Shown one piece after another: positions 10,766 through 20,340 of a stretch of 64,000 nucleotides of DNA (position 1 is the first letter of the stretch; the number at the start of each line of letters is the position of its first letter). The stretch is from Astrobacterium formosum. Lineage in GTDB: Bacteria; Pseudomonadota; Alphaproteobacteria; Rhizobiales; Xanthobacteraceae. The translations under genes and the position numbers were made by a program. The notes beneath the pieces were generated by a model. It was not told the origin of the DNA. It saw only the letters and a program-made list of their open reading frames with translations, and searched no databases. Location of the stretch: contig JAVDCA010000002.1 of assembly GCA_030848545.1 (NCBI GenBank), positions 310,001-374,000 of the forward strand, given 5' to 3'.

Positions 10766-11514
10766 TTGCCCCCCTCCCCCGCAGTCCGCCCCGATCGCAT
10801 CATACCCAGCGCCTCGGCGGCGTCGAGGCGCCCGTCGTAGAGCGCCCGGCCCGCGATGGCGCCGGCGAGTTTTTGCGCCCGCGGCTCGGTGAGCTTGCGG
10901 ATGTCGTCGATGGAGGCGAGACCGCCCGACGCGATCACCGGGATGGACACGGCGTCGGCGAGCGCGATGGTGGCGTCGAGATTGAGGCCGGTGAGCAGGC
11001 CGTCGCGGGAAATGTCGGTGTAGATGATGGCGGCGACGCCGGCGTCCTCGAACCGCCTGGCGATGTCGAGAGCCGACATGTCGGAGGTTTCCGCCCAGCC
11101 GTCGACCGCCACCTTGCCGTCGCGCGCATCGAGCCCGACCGCGACGCGGCCGGGAAAGTCGCGCGCCGCCTGCTTGACGAAGGGCGGATCGCGCACCGCC
11201 GCGGTGCCGATGATGACGCGGGTAACGCCCTTTTCGAGCCAGGCCTCGACGGTCGCGGTGTCGCGGATGCCGCCGCCCAGCTGGATCGGAATGCCGATGG
11301 TTTCGAGGATACGGTCGACCGCATCGGCATTCATGGGCTTGCCCGCGAAGGCGCCGTCCAGGTCGACCATGTGCAGGTACTCGAAGCCGGCGATCTCGAA
11401 CAGATGCGCCTGCGCGGCCGGATCGCGGTTGAACACGGTGACGCGCGACATGTCGCCCTGTTCGAGGCGCACGCACAGGCCGTCCTTGAGATCGATGGCG
11501 GGGAAGAGAATCAC
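10762..11514 (-). CDS. hisA: ProFAR isomerase HisA
   Basis: 250 residues, a (beta/alpha)8 barrel paralogous to HisF. It starts [17 protein letters not shown] with the catalytic Asp at residue 8; [40 protein letters not shown] and [14 protein letters not shown] follow, with [13 protein letters not shown] late. It performs the Amadori isomerisation of ProFAR to PRFAR. It lies 58 bp after hisH and before two small unknown genes that separate it from hisF, whereas hisA and hisF are usually adjacent. Confidence 0.97.
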   Translation of the reverse strand: MILFPAIDLKDGLCVRLEQGDMSRVTVFNRDPAAQAHLFEIAGFEYLHMVDLDGAFAGKPMNADAVDRILETIGIPIQLGGGIRDTATVEAWLEKGVTRVIIGTAAVRDPPFVKQAARDFPGRVAVGLDARDGKVAVDGWAETSDMSALDIARRFEDAGVAAIIYTDISRDGLLTGLNLDATIALADAVSIPVIASGGLASIDDIRKLTEPRAQKLAGAIAGRALYDGRLDAAEALGMMRSGRTAGEGGK

Positions 11515-11572
11515 GAGAAAACTCTCGACTGGTCATTTCGCCGGAAGGCGAAACGACGGGGGATGAATCGGA

Positions 11573-12223
11573 TCAGGGTTTCCATTTGAGGAAATTGGCG
11601 ATCAGGGCGAGCCCGAGCCGCTGGCTCTTTTCCGGATGGAATTGGGTGCCGACCATGGAGTCGCGGCCCACGATGGCGGTGAGGGCTCCGCCATAATCGG
11701 CCTGGGCGACGAGGTCGTCCTCGTGTTGCGCCTTGAGTTCGTAGGAATGGACGAAATAAGCGTGCAGCCCGTCGGGACCGGTCGGAATGCCTTCGAGCAG
11801 GGGGTGGAGGCGCCGGGCGTTGAGGGTATTCCAGCCCATGTGCGGGATCTTGAGGTTCGGGTCGGCGGGCGTGATGCGGTCGACTTCGCCGGCGATCCAG
11901 CCCAAGCCTTGCGTGACCTGGTATTCGCGCCCGCGCTCGGCCATCAGCTGCATGCCGACGCAGATGCCGAGGAACGGACGGCCGCCGCGCCGCACGGTTT
12001 CGTCCAGGGCTTCGACCATGCCGGGAACGGCGTCGAGGCCGCGCCGGCAGTCCGCGAAGGCGCCGACGCCCGGCAGCACCACGCGCTCGGCGCGGCGCAC
12101 CGTGTCGGGATCGCTGGTGACCAGGATCGGCTGGTCGTGGCCGCTCTCGCGCGCCGCCCGTTCGAACGCCTTGGCGGCCGAATGCAAATTGCCGGAGCCG
12201 TAATCGACGATCGCGACCGTCAT
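11573..12223 (-). CDS. hisH: Imidazole glycerol phosphate synthase, glutamine amidotransferase subunit
   Basis: 216 residues, class I glutaminase. The start [15 protein letters not shown] at 12223 is fixed by homology and by an ATGA overlap with the upstream DUF2628 gene. The triad is visible: C88 in [11 protein letters not shown]196 and E198 in QFHPEKS. It supplies ammonia to HisF through the barrel. There is a plausible oxyanion region at PGVGAFADC. The frame stays open upstream but that part is a shadow of the neighbouring gene. Confidence 0.97.
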   Translation of the reverse strand: MTVAIVDYGSGNLHSAAKAFERAARESGHDQPILVTSDPDTVRRAERVVLPGVGAFADCRRGLDAVPGMVEALDETVRRGGRPFLGICVGMQLMAERGREYQVTQGLGWIAGEVDRITPADPNLKIPHMGWNTLNARRLHPLLEGIPTGPDGLHAYFVHSYELKAQHEDDLVAQADYGGALTAIVGRDSMVGTQFHPEKSQRLGLALIANFLKWKP

Positions 12224-12714
12224 CGTCGCCCTCCGGGCTCGGGGAAGAGGCCGAGCACGTCGCGGGGCGGCTGCGGCCGGATGATCGATTCCGCCGTTGC
12301 GGTCGGCGGCGCCGGCGCCGCCACTTCGCCCGCCACCCAGGCGTCGAAGAAACGCTGTTCGGCCTCGTCGCGGTCCGCCGCCACCACGGTGCCGAGCTCG
12401 CGCCAGGCGCCGCGCCGCGTCATCGCCCAGCGGCGCAGATTGGTGGCTTCCAGCCCGAAGAGAAGCCCGATCAGGATGCCGATCAGGAGCTGCCCGCCGA
12501 TATCGATCCCCGCCATCCGCAGGCCGAATTGCACTGCCACCATGGCGATCGAATAGACCACCAACGAAATCCACAGCCGCTGGCAGACGAGCCACAGCGG
12601 CGTGAACAGAAAGGCCGTCCAGGAGAAGCCGTCGCGCAGAAAGATCACGTGGTCGGCGCGCTCGCCGAGACTGCCGCCATAACGCAACGGCTCCAGCACT
12701 GTGTAGACGGGCAT
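12220..12714 (-). CDS. DUF2628-type membrane protein
   Basis: 164 residues from ATG 12714, which has aggag eight bases upstream on the minus strand. An alternative ATG at 12759 overlaps the hisB stop (ATGA) and would add 15 residues. The N-terminal [11 protein letters not shown] and [24 protein letters not shown] match the DUF2628 pattern, followed by two strong membrane helices (~45-95). The C-terminus is a proline/alanine-rich tail ending EPGGRR. This gene commonly sits between hisB and hisH in Hyphomicrobiales; its function is unknown and probably unrelated to histidine. Confidence 0.85.
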   Translation of the reverse strand: MPVYTVLEPLRYGGSLGERADHVIFLRDGFSWTAFLFTPLWLVCQRLWISLVVYSIAMVAVQFGLRMAGIDIGGQLLIGILIGLLFGLEATNLRRWAMTRRGAWRELGTVVAADRDEAEQRFFDAWVAGEVAAPAPPTATAESIIRPQPPRDVLGLFPEPGGRR

Positions 12715-12755
12715 ATGGTCGTCTCCTGCGCGTCCCGCCCCAAGGCTAAAGGCCG

Positions 12756-13349
12756 TCACCCGCCCAGCGAACCCTTGGTGGAGGGGATTTCGTCCTTGGC
12801 GCGTACATCGATGGCAACCGCCGCCCGCAACGCCCGCGCCAATCCCTTGAAGCAGGATTCAGCGATGTGGTGGTCGTTGGACCCATACAGGGTTTCGACG
12901 TGCAGGGTGATGCCGGCGTTCATGGCGAACGCCTGGAACCATTCTGCGACCAGCTCGGTATCGAAGGTCCCCACCTTGTCGCGGGTGAAAGCGGTGCGGA
13001 AGACCAGGAACGGGCGGCCCGAAATATCGATGGCGACCCGGGTCAACGCCTCGTCCATGGGCATGTGCAGGTCGGCGTAGCGGCTGATGCCTTTCATGTC
13101 GCCCAGCGCCTGCTTGACCGCCTGGCCGAGCGCGATGCCGACGTCCTCGGTGGTGTGGTGCGGATCGACGTGCAGGTCACCCTTGGCCTTGACGGTGAGA
13201 TCCATACGGGAATGCCGCGCCAGAAGGTCGAGCATATGGTCGAGGAACCCGATACCGGTATCGACCGACGCCTGTCCGGTGCCGTCGAGATCGAGCGCCA
13301 CACTGACGTCGGTCTCGTGGGTGGTGCGCTTCACCGATCCTTTGCGCAT
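12756..13349 (-). CDS. hisB: Imidazoleglycerol-phosphate dehydratase
   Basis: 197 residues, a stand-alone HisB dehydratase without the phosphatase domain found in enterobacteria. Two repeated halves carry the manganese-binding motifs: [18 protein letters not shown] and [14 protein letters not shown] in the first, [33 protein letters not shown] in the second. It converts IGP to imidazole acetol phosphate. It is the first gene of the his run on this strand; 86 bp separate it from rnk, the next upstream gene on the same strand. Confidence 0.97.
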   Translation of the reverse strand: MRKGSVKRTTHETDVSVALDLDGTGQASVDTGIGFLDHMLDLLARHSRMDLTVKAKGDLHVDPHHTTEDVGIALGQAVKQALGDMKGISRYADLHMPMDEALTRVAIDISGRPFLVFRTAFTRDKVGTFDTELVAEWFQAFAMNAGITLHVETLYGSNDHHIAESCFKGLARALRAAVAIDVRAKDEIPSTKGSLGG

Positions 13350-13435
13350 GGCAAAATCCCTTCCGATGCGCCGGCCTTTTACCAGGAGCCGGAAGGATAT
13401 GCCACCGGCGGCCGGCCCGCCCGACCGCCGGTTCG

Positions 13436-13825
13436 TCAGCCGACCCGCAGGACCGTGAGGGAGCGCCCATCGCCGGACGGCGGCTGCCAGTCGATGGACT
13501 GGCCGGCCGACAGGCCAAGCAGCGCCGCCCCCACCGGAGACAGGACGGAAATCCTGCCGGCCGCGAAGTCGGCCTGGTCCGGATAGACCAGGGTCACGGT
13601 CCGGGTCTGGCCGTTGCCGTTGTCGCGGAATTCCACTTGGCGATCCATGGCGACCACGCCGGACGGCGCCGCATCGCTCGGCACCACATGGGCGCGGGCC
13701 ATTTCGCGCTCCAGGAACTCGACGGTCTGCGGAAACTTGTCGGCGGCGGCGGCCACTAGGCGTTCGAGGCGATCGAAATCGATTCCGCTCAATGTGATGG
13801 GCGGCAGTTCCTTGCGGGTCGTCAT
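13436..13825 (-). CDS. rnk: Nucleoside diphosphate kinase regulator (Rnk/GreA-like)
   Basis: 129 residues. An N-terminal coiled segment ([36 protein letters not shown]) is followed by a GreA/B C-terminal FKBP-like domain with [49 protein letters not shown]. This matches Rnk, a short relative of GreA lacking the long coiled coil; Rnk binds RNA polymerase and affects NTP balance in other bacteria. The start at 13825 gives the normal Rnk N-terminus; the frame is open upstream without a ribosome site. Confidence 0.88.
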   Translation of the reverse strand: MTTRKELPPITLSGIDFDRLERLVAAAADKFPQTVEFLEREMARAHVVPSDAAPSGVVAMDRQVEFRDNGNGQTRTVTLVYPDQADFAAGRISVLSPVGAALLGLSAGQSIDWQPPSGDGRSLTVLRVG

Positions 13826-14243
13826 GTTTTTGTCCTTGTCCCGGCAGGCCGGGTTCCTGGTTTCAGAGGACGCCGATACCGGGCCGCGGGGGTGTCCCTT
13901 GCCGAAATCCACGTTTGCCGCAGATGCGGCGCCTCGGACCCCGACGGTCGAGGATGAGAAAAGTCGGTGATGTGAAGACCGAGATGGCAAAACCGAGATG
14001 GAAAGACCGAAACGGGCCCCGGACGACGCGTGACAGCGGCCGCCGGGGCTACCTGCCTGCGTGCAGGTGGCCCGCGCGGATCAAACGACGTGCGGCATGG
14101 CGCGGCGTGGCGGTCATGAATTGGTATTTAGGCAGGCGCCGGCACTTGTCAACGCGACCTTTCGCGCATGCGGAGGGGCGGAACCCGGCGGCGGCTGAGG
14201 CCGCGGCGCCGAGACCTTTGCATCGCGCCCCGCAGGACCTTAC
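13826..14243. other. 418-bp divergent intergenic region between rnk and hslV
   Basis: No coding frame with a recognisable product. It must hold the divergent promoters of rnk and hslVU. Visible features are a direct repeat aaccgagatgg/ accgagatgg around 13979-14000 and a hairpin ACCTGC-N6-GCAGGT at 14051-14068. I could not place a convincing heat-shock sigma factor promoter for hslV. Confidence 0.6.
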
Positions 14244-14834
14244 ATGTGGGTCGACCCAAAGGTTCCGCGTATGGCACCCAACGACCTGCCCAACCACTTT
14301 CCCGCCTGGCACGGCACCACCATCCTGACTGTCCGCAAGGGCGGCATCGTCGCTGTCGGCGGCGACGGCCAAGTCTCCATTGGCCAGACCATCGTCAAGG
14401 CAAACGCCAAAAAAGTCCGGCGGCTCGCCAAGGGCGACGTCATCGGCGGCTTCGCCGGCGCCACCGCCGATGCCTTCACGCTGTTCGAGCGCCTCGAGGC
14501 CAAGCTCGAGCAGTATCCCGCCCAGCTCATGCGGGCGTGCGTCGAGCTCGCCAAGGACTGGCGCACCGACCGCTACCTGCGCCGCCTGGAAGCGATGATG
14601 ATCGTCGCCGATAAGGACGTGTCGCTGGTCCTGACCGGCACCGGCGACGTGCTCGAACCCGAGAACGGCATCGTCGGCATCGGCTCGGGCGGCAACTATG
14701 CGCTCGCGGCGGCACGGGCACTCGCCGATACCGATCTCGATGCCGAGACGATCGTCAAGAAAGCGATGGCGATCGCCGCCGACATCTGCGTCTACACCAA
14801 TCGCAATGTGACGATCGAGACGCTGAAGACGTGA
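14244..14834 (+). CDS. hslV: ATP-dependent protease, peptidase subunit HslV
   Basis: Threonine peptidase of the HslUV (ClpQY) protease. 196 residues from 14244, or 187 from the ATG at 14271. The mature enzyme should begin at the first Thr of [12 protein letters not shown] after propeptide removal; [47 protein letters not shown] and [23 protein letters not shown] follow in family order. It ends [12 protein letters not shown]. hslU follows 168 bp downstream, separated by a palindromic repeat. Confidence 0.96.
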   Translation: MWVDPKVPRMAPNDLPNHFPAWHGTTILTVRKGGIVAVGGDGQVSIGQTIVKANAKKVRRLAKGDVIGGFAGATADAFTLFERLEAKLEQYPAQLMRACVELAKDWRTDRYLRRLEAMMIVADKDVSLVLTGTGDVLEPENGIVGIGSGGNYALAAARALADTDLDAETIVKKAMAIAADICVYTNRNVTIETLKT

Positions 14835-14849
14835 TTCCGTGCCCGTCAC

Positions 14850-14980
14850 CCTTCGAGGCTCGCCCCCGCAGCCAAGTTTACGCAGGCTGCGCCTGCTATG
14901 CGGAAAGCAACTCAGGATGACGGCCAAAAAACCTCAGTCCGCCATCCTGAGGTGCGAGGGCGAAGCCCGAGCCTCGAAGG
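14850..14980. repeat. Intergenic palindromic repeat, class D, copy 1
   Basis: Nested inverted repeats: ccttcgaggctcg (14850-14862) pairs with its complement at 14968-14980, and ctcaggatga (14921-14930) with the segment starting gccatcctgag at 14941. It lies between hslV and hslU. A related element with the same ctcaggatga and cttcgag cores lies after parA. Confidence 0.75.
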
Positions 14981-15002
14981 ACGGCGGCCCGGAAAGAACC
15001 AC

Positions 15003-16310
15003 ATGACCGACTTCTCACCCCGCGAAATCGTTTCCGAGCTCGACCGCTTCATCATCGGCCAGCACGATGCCAAGCGCGCGGTCGCGATCGCGCTGCGCAA
15101 CCGCTGGCGGCGCCTGCAGCTCGACGACAAGCTGCGCGAGGAGGTGATGCCGAAGAACATCCTGATGATCGGGCCGACCGGCGTCGGCAAGACCGAGATC
15201 TCGCGCCGCCTGGCCAAGCTCGCCGGCGCCCCCTTCATCAAGGTGGAGGCCACCAAGTTCACCGAGGTCGGCTATGTGGGCCGCGACGTCGAGCAGATCA
15301 TCCGCGACCTGATCGAGGTGGCGATCACCATCGTGCGCGACAGGAAGCGCAAGGACGTGCAGGCGCGCGCCCATCTCGCCGCGGAGGACCGCGTCGTCGA
15401 TGCGCTCGTGGGCGCCAATGCGAGCCCCTCCACCAAAGAGACGTTCCGCAAGAAACTGCGCACCGGTGAAATGGACGACAAGGAGATCGAGATCGAGGTG
15501 CAGGCGGGTTCCGGCGGCATGCCCATGTTCGAGATCCCGGGCATGCCCGGCGCCCAGATGGGCGCCATCTCGATCGGCGACATCTTCGGCAAGCTCGGCG
15601 GCGGCCGCACCAAGACGCGCCGCGTCGCAGTCAAGGAATCCTACGAGATTCTGGTCGCCGAGGAATCCGACAAGCTCCTGGACAACGACCAGATCGTCCA
15701 GGAAGCCATCGGAACCGCCGAGAACAACGGCATCGTGTTCCTCGACGAGCTCGACAAGATCGCCGGCCGCGAGGGCCGCGGCGGCGCCGATGTCTCCCGC
15801 GAGGGCGTGCAGCGCGACCTGTTGCCGCTCATCGAAGGCACCACCGTGTCGACCAAGCACGGATCGGTGAAGACCGACCATATCCTGTTCATCGCCTCGG
15901 GCGCCTTCCATCTCTCGAAGCCGTCCGACCTGTTGCCCGAACTGCAGGGCCGCCTGCCGATCCGCGTCGAGCTGAAGCCGCTGACCCGGGAGGATTTCGT
16001 CCGCATCCTGACCGAGACCGAGGCGTCGCTGATCAAGCAGTACGTGGCGCTGCTCGCCACCGAGGGCGTCACGCTCGACTTCAAGGACGACGCCATCGGC
16101 GCCATCGCGGACGTCGCCGTGTCGGTGAATTCGAGCGTCGAGAACATCGGCGCGCGCCGGCTGCAGACCGTGATGGAGCGCGTCCTCGACGAGATCTCGT
16201 TCGTGGCTCCCGACAAGTCCGGCGAGACCGTCGTGATCGACGGCGACTATGTGCGAAGCCGCGTTGCCGACCTCGCCAAGAACGCGGATTTGAGCCGGTT
16301 TATTTTGTGA
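15003..16310 (+). CDS. hslU: ATP-dependent protease, ATPase subunit HslU
   Basis: 435 residues, AAA+ unfoldase of HslUV. The start [20 protein letters not shown] at 15003 matches the family; an upstream in-frame ATG at 14898 lies in the repeat. Walker [10 protein letters not shown] is near residue 60, and the pore loop region is [17 protein letters not shown]. The I domain spans ~110-230, Walker B is VFLDELDKI, and sensor 2 is [18 protein letters not shown]. The C-terminal LSRFIL tail inserts into HslV pockets. Paired with hslV as usual. Confidence 0.98.
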   Translation: MTDFSPREIVSELDRFIIGQHDAKRAVAIALRNRWRRLQLDDKLREEVMPKNILMIGPTGVGKTEISRRLAKLAGAPFIKVEATKFTEVGYVGRDVEQIIRDLIEVAITIVRDRKRKDVQARAHLAAEDRVVDALVGANASPSTKETFRKKLRTGEMDDKEIEIEVQAGSGGMPMFEIPGMPGAQMGAISIGDIFGKLGGGRTKTRRVAVKESYEILVAEESDKLLDNDQIVQEAIGTAENNGIVFLDELDKIAGREGRGGADVSREGVQRDLLPLIEGTTVSTKHGSVKTDHILFIASGAFHLSKPSDLLPELQGRLPIRVELKPLTREDFVRILTETEASLIKQYVALLATEGVTLDFKDDAIGAIADVAVSVNSSVENIGARRLQTVMERVLDEISFVAPDKSGETVVIDGDYVRSRVADLAKNADLSRFIL

Positions 16311-16332
16311 CGAGGCGAGACTTCAGAACAAA

Positions 16333-16461
16333 CATTCCGGGCGCGCGACACAAGCGCGTTCACGCGCGTCTTCGACGCGCTATGGCGAACCCGGGATCCA
16401 GCAACGCGCACCGGGTTTGTGGCTGGATTCCGGGTTCGGCCTCCGGCCGCCCCGGAATGAC
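16333..16461. repeat. Intergenic palindromic repeat, class B, copy 2
   Basis: Outer arms cattccggg (from 16333) and ccccggaatga (to 16461). It shares a 33-bp identical segment (16353-16385) with copy 1 and a tttgtggctggattccggg core with copy 3. It lies between convergent hslU and the small minus-strand gene. Confidence 0.85.
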
Positions 16462-16499
16462 CACGAAACTGACCCGCCGAAGCGAAAATGAGGCGTCTC

Positions 16500-16745
16500 T
16501 CAGCCCTTGCGGGCCTCGACGTGCTCGCCGCCCCATTCGATCTCGCCGGTGCGCGTCGGCGCGCAAGAGCCCGATTGGGTCCAGCGCCGGTATTCGCGCA
16601 GCCAGGCCGCATAGTCGGCCTGTTCCTGTTCGCGGCTGACCCTGCGCTCCGCCTTCCAGGCCCTGGCGGCCGGAGGCGGGCTGTCGATGTCGACGGGATT
16701 TGTTGACCGCTGCATGTCTTTTCGAATCTCGCCTGCGTGAGCCAT
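16500..16745 (-). CDS. Small unknown protein (81 aa)
   Basis: Not recognised. A very good ribosome site (GGAGG, complement of 16753-16757) lies seven bases before the ATG at 16745, which supports a real gene. The sequence is hydrophilic, with SREQEQADYAAWLREYRRWTQSG as a probable helix rich in aromatic and arginine residues and a C-terminal TRTGEIEWGGEHVEARKG. No membrane segment, signal peptide or CxxC motif. It stands alone on the minus strand, between hslU and the smr gene. A second in-frame ATG exists at 16715. Confidence 0.6.
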   Translation of the reverse strand: MAHAGEIRKDMQRSTNPVDIDSPPPAARAWKAERRVSREQEQADYAAWLREYRRWTQSGSCAPTRTGEIEWGGEHVEARKG

Positions 16746-16964
16746 GGCTCAGCCTCCATGGCGCGTATCATGCGCCGGAAACGTTGACTGAATATTGGCT
16801 TGGATCAGTCCAACCGGTGGCGATTCCCGGCCGGCTTCGTGGGAGTAGTTAATCGTGCTTTAAGGCCAAAGGCTTGACGCGGGCTTGCGGCGCAGCGTCG
16901 CGACCTCCGGAGATGTCCTGAATGCGGCTTCGCGCCGCGGCCTGTCCGCAACCGCCGATTCGAA

Positions 16965-17546
16965 TCAACGGCCGGCGCGGCGCAGGCGCACATAGAGGGC
17001 GCCTTCGCCGCCATGGACCGCATGGGCATCTTCGAAGCCGACTACGTGTTCGCGGAATTCCGGCAGCCCCAGCCACATGGGCACCTGGCGCTTGAGCAGG
17101 CCGCGAACGCCGTCCCCGGCGGCGAAGCGTGCGCCCTTGCCGGTGATCACCAGGGCGAATCTGGCGCCGTCGTTGCGGGCGCGGCGCAGGAAACGAATCA
17201 GGGCGGCATGGGCCTGCGCCTGGGTCAGGCCGTGCAAGTCGATGCGGGCATCGATCTCGGCGGTGCCGCGGGCGAGCCGCTGGCGTTCGCGCCGCGGCAA
17301 TGGCGCCAAGGCGGGTGGGACCACGGGAGGCGATACCGGCGGCGCCGCGGCGGACGATTCGCGCCGAACGGCCGGTGACGGAGCGGCGGGGATCGCAGGT
17401 GGCGGCGCAGGCGCGACGTCTTCGTCGAGCTCGACTTTTCGGCGCCGCAGCGGCTTGACGCTCTTGGCCACCAGCTTCCACAGGCGACGTTCTTCGGGGT
17501 CGAGCTGACGGAAGCGGCGCGGGCGCTGGTGCGGCGGCGACGTCAT
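16965..17546 (-). CDS. Smr-domain endonuclease-like protein
   Basis: 193 residues. A basic N-terminal segment (RFRQLDPEERRLWKLVAKSVKPLRRRK), a proline/alanine-rich linker (~45-85), then a Smr domain with IDLHGLTQAQAHAALIRFL, LVITGKGARF and VGFEDAHAVHGGEGALYVRLRR. Stand-alone Smr proteins act as nucleases on branched DNA or on RNA at stalled ribosomes in other bacteria; which applies here cannot be told. The ATG at 17546 overlaps the mltA stop (ATGA), so it is translated with mltA. Confidence 0.9.
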   Translation of the reverse strand: MTSPPHQRPRRFRQLDPEERRLWKLVAKSVKPLRRRKVELDEDVAPAPPPAIPAAPSPAVRRESSAAAPPVSPPVVPPALAPLPRRERQRLARGTAEIDARIDLHGLTQAQAHAALIRFLRRARNDGARFALVITGKGARFAAGDGVRGLLKRQVPMWLGLPEFREHVVGFEDAHAVHGGEGALYVRLRRAGR

Positions 17547-19009
17547 CGCCGGCGTCCCGAACGCTTCGCTTTCGACTTGATGCGCGATCTGGCGGGCGGC
17601 TCCGCTTTCGGCGGCGGCTTGACGGGCGGCAACGGCATCAGGGCGCCGGCCGCGACCGGATCGAGGGCGCGCGGAATCAGAATGGCGAAGCGGCCGGGAT
17701 GGCGCAGACGTCCGGCAATACGACCGGCGACGTCGCCGGCACCCCAATAGATGTCGGCGCGTGCCGGTCCGACGATGGCCGAGCCGGTATCCTGGGCGAT
17801 CATCAGCCGGCGGAACGGCGGAGCGTTCTTCTCCTCGAGCGGCATGCCGGCATCGATGAAGAAGGGCGTGCCGTACACATGCAGCACCCTGTCGACCGCG
17901 ATCGAACGGCCGGGCGTCAACTCGACCCCCTGGGCGCCGACCGCCTCCTTGTCGCCCGACAAGCCGGTGATGCGGAAGAACACGAAGGAACGATTCTGGC
18001 GACGCACTTCCTCGGCGGCTTGCGGATTGTCGCCCATCCATTCGCGGATGCGCTGCATCGACATTTCCTCGCGAGGAATGAGCTTGCGCTCGATCAGCAC
18101 TCGGCCGACCGGCACGTAAGGGTAGCCGTTATGGCCGTCATAGTTGATGCGCAGCATGGTGCCGTCTTCCAGGCGCACCCGCGCCGAACCCTGGATCTGA
18201 ATGAACAGAGCCTCGGTGTGATCCCTGATCCAGCAGATTTCAAGCCGCCGGCCGTCGAGCGCACCGTCGAGAATTTCGCCGCGGTCGTAATACGGCACCA
18301 AGGTGCCATCCGCCGTGCGCCGCAGCGACTTGCCGGTATTGGGAAAGGCGCCGCTCTTCACCGGCTTGCCGGAGGCCGGCAGGAGATCGGCCGGCCGGCG
18401 ATAGATCGGCACTTTGAAGACGCCGGTGGGAAAGCGCGACCCTTCCACGATGGGTTCGTAATAGCCGGTGAGGAAGCCCGCGCCCTCGCCCAGACGGGCG
18501 ATGCGGGCGGGACGGAATTTCTGTTCGAAGAATTTTTTGGCCGCCGCGGCGTCGAGTCGACCTGCCGCAATGGCATGTCGGCAGACCTCGTGCAGGGCCG
18601 GGTACATGTCGCGGCTTTCGCCGGCGGGATTACGCACGCGGGCGACTGGCCGGCAGCTCACCCGGAAGGCCTCGAAGGCGGCGCGGTGATCGTCCGCCTC
18701 CCAGCCGTCGATGTCGCCCCACTGGATCGGCTCGATCTGGCTGTCCGGAAACGACAACGGCCCCGGGAGCGGCGGCTTTGGCGGCGGTAGCGCGGGAGTT
18801 TTGGTGGCGTGCGGCACCCTGCGGCCCGCGGGCGCCGTGGCGGCGGGGGTGTCCCGTCTGGACATCGCTGGATCGGACTTGCGGCGGCGGGCGGCCTCGG
18901 CCGGATCGGCGCTTATCCACGCCAGCGCGAGGGCGAGAAAGGCGGCAAGGACGAGAAAGGCGGCGCTGGGGACGGCGACGGATGCGAGGCTGCGCACCGG
19001 CCGTCCCAC
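17543..19009 (-). CDS. mltA: Membrane-bound lytic murein transglycosylase A
   Basis: 488 residues. An N-terminal hydrophobic segment (~10-33) is followed by WISADPAEA; no lipobox cysteine is visible, so it is probably a signal-anchored or secreted rather than a lipidated form. The MltA domain begins with WGDIDGWEADDHRAAFEAFRVSC and GFLTGYYEP. The C-terminal 3D domain has MIAQDTGSAIVGPARADIYWGAG with the expected catalytic aspartates. The tail after residue 450 is proline- and arginine-rich and ends RSGRRR. It cleaves murein to 1,6-anhydro products. Order Tim44-like, mltA, smr is a conserved Hyphomicrobiales arrangement. Confidence 0.95.
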   Translation of the reverse strand: MGRPVRSLASVAVPSAAFLVLAAFLALALAWISADPAEAARRRKSDPAMSRRDTPAATAPAGRRVPHATKTPALPPPKPPLPGPLSFPDSQIEPIQWGDIDGWEADDHRAAFEAFRVSCRPVARVRNPAGESRDMYPALHEVCRHAIAAGRLDAAAAKKFFEQKFRPARIARLGEGAGFLTGYYEPIVEGSRFPTGVFKVPIYRRPADLLPASGKPVKSGAFPNTGKSLRRTADGTLVPYYDRGEILDGALDGRRLEICWIRDHTEALFIQIQGSARVRLEDGTMLRINYDGHNGYPYVPVGRVLIERKLIPREEMSMQRIREWMGDNPQAAEEVRRQNRSFVFFRITGLSGDKEAVGAQGVELTPGRSIAVDRVLHVYGTPFFIDAGMPLEEKNAPPFRRLMIAQDTGSAIVGPARADIYWGAGDVAGRIAGRLRHPGRFAILIPRALDPVAAGALMPLPPVKPPPKAEPPARSRIKSKAKRSGRRR

Positions 19010-19013
19010 GCGA

Positions 19014-19727
19014 TCATTGCCCGGTTTCGGTGGCGACGAGCTTCCAGTTCGGATCGTGCGACGAGATATCCCGTGCGAAGGTCCAGATGTCGGTCACCTC
19101 GGTCACTTTATCGGGCGAACCGTCGATGACATTGCCGGTCCCGTCGCGGGTGGCGGAAATGAGCTGCGACACGAATCGGACCGTGATCTGGGCGATCTTG
19201 CCGCGCATTTCGGCAGCGGTGATTTCGGTGGCGTCGATGGACACGAACTTGGTCTCGACGGTCTCGCCCCGTCCCTCGCGCTCGCGGATGACCTGCTCGA
19301 ACCCGTCATAGACCTCGCGGGACAACAGGTTCTTGAGCGTGCCCCGGTCGCCTTCCGCATAGGCGTTGACGATCATCTCGTAGGCCGCGCGGGCGCCGGC
19401 GATGAAATGTTGAGCGTCGAAGCTCGCGTCGTCGACCAGGATGGCGTCGAGGCCGGTGGCGAGCGCCGTGCCCGGCTGGGCGACGCCTTTCCAGCGCTCC
19501 TCCGGCGGCACCGGTTCGGCAGCGGCCGGCGATTGCTTGTCGGCCGCGCGGCCCGGAAGGGCGACGACGTTGTCAGCCGGACGCACGGTGTCGCGAGCGG
19601 CGTCGCGCGCCGAATAGGGATCATAGGGCGGACGTTCGCGACCAGTTCGTTGTCCCAGAACGCTTCGCAGCCGAACGAAGATGAACACCGCGAGCGCCAG
19701 GAAGATGATGGTGTAAATGTCGAACAC
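19014..19727 (-). CDS. Tim44-like inner-membrane protein
   Basis: 237 residues. A single N-terminal anchor (FDIYTIIFLALAVFIFVRLRSVLGQRTG), a low-complexity linker (~35-80), then a Tim44-like domain with FIAGARAAYEMIVNAYAEGD, LLSREVYDGFEQVI, ITVRFVSQLISAT and a final DIWTFARDISSHDPNWKLVATETGQ. Bacterial homologues of mitochondrial Tim44 occur widely in alphaproteobacteria and are thought to act at the membrane. The gene is four bases before mltA. In many relatives fxsA and secB follow divergently; here secB is present but no fxsA could be found. Confidence 0.92.
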   Translation of the reverse strand: MFDIYTIIFLALAVFIFVRLRSVLGQRTGRERPPYDPYSARDAARDTVRPADNVVALPGRAADKQSPAAAEPVPPEERWKGVAQPGTALATGLDAILVDDASFDAQHFIAGARAAYEMIVNAYAEGDRGTLKNLLSREVYDGFEQVIREREGRGETVETKFVSIDATEITAAEMRGKIAQITVRFVSQLISATRDGTGNVIDGSPDKVTEVTDIWTFARDISSHDPNWKLVATETGQ

Positions 19728-20340
19728 GTCTCGGATGCTCTCGTGAGCCGCCTGCGTCGAGCGGGGTACCGGCCGAAGGGCTAAACCCCCGGCCTATTCG
19801 CCGGTTCCGACCTTATCATGGAGGCACGCCAGTTTGTCGATACAAAGGCTTGCCGGTGGATAGCCCCGTTCCGGTGCAAAGCGAAGCTTAGACGATACAT
19901 AGGAGCAGGCCAACCGCGCCGCAAAGGGTCCCAAGGACGCAGGGGGCGGCTTTTGCATTCTTCGGGACGTCACATCCGGGGCAAGGCCGACGGAAGAGCG
20001 AGATGGGCGTTGGTTTCCACCACTAATGCGTGGGTTTTGGCTGCCGCCGGGCGCGGCCGGCGGCTGAGCCGAGCGCCAACCCTTTCCGCACTAACCTAAC
20101 CGGGGAGCCATCCTTGTCGGCCTCAAGTGCGTGTGTTAGCCAAACCGCCGACGGGGGCGACCGGCAGGTCGACCTGCCAGATGGTTGGCAGGTACCCCTC
20201 GGAGGGACGTGCGTTCTACGGAATCCGCTCGCGGGAACGAGCCCTCGGGATCGTCGCCGACGAGACCAGGAAGGCTCGGCCGATACGCACGCTCCCGACC
20301 CACCAGTTGCGCGGACGAAGACGCTCCGAAGGAGAGCCCC
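19728..20340. other. 613-bp region before secB without a convincing gene
   Basis: It contains short open frames with unlikely composition. Visible structure includes a strong hairpin GCCGCCGG-N6-CCGGCGGC (20043-20064) and a perfect 16-bp palindrome at 20163-20178, followed by a partial copy of one arm (20187-20196). The divergent promoters of secB and the Tim44-like gene must lie here. I could not match it to tmRNA, RNase P RNA or SRP RNA signatures. A small RNA remains possible. Confidence 0.5.
20163..20196. promoter_or_regulatory. Perfect palindrome with an extra half-site, possible operator
   Basis: GGCAGGTCGACCTGCC (20163-20178) is a perfect 16-bp inverted repeat; GGCAGGTACC at 20187-20196 repeats one arm in direct orientation. 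It lies about 150 bp before secB. Such an arrangement is typical of a dimeric regulator's binding site, but no regulator is identified. Confidence 0.35.

Noticed and set aside
14101-14243. Heat-shock (RpoH) promoter for hslVU
   Set aside because: A cttgtc near 14144 has no suitable -10 element at 16-18 bp, so I could not support it.
16746-16964. tRNA-like ttcgaatc motif near 16960
   Set aside because: No acceptor stem or cloverleaf can be drawn around it; the other ttcgaa motifs lie in coding genes.
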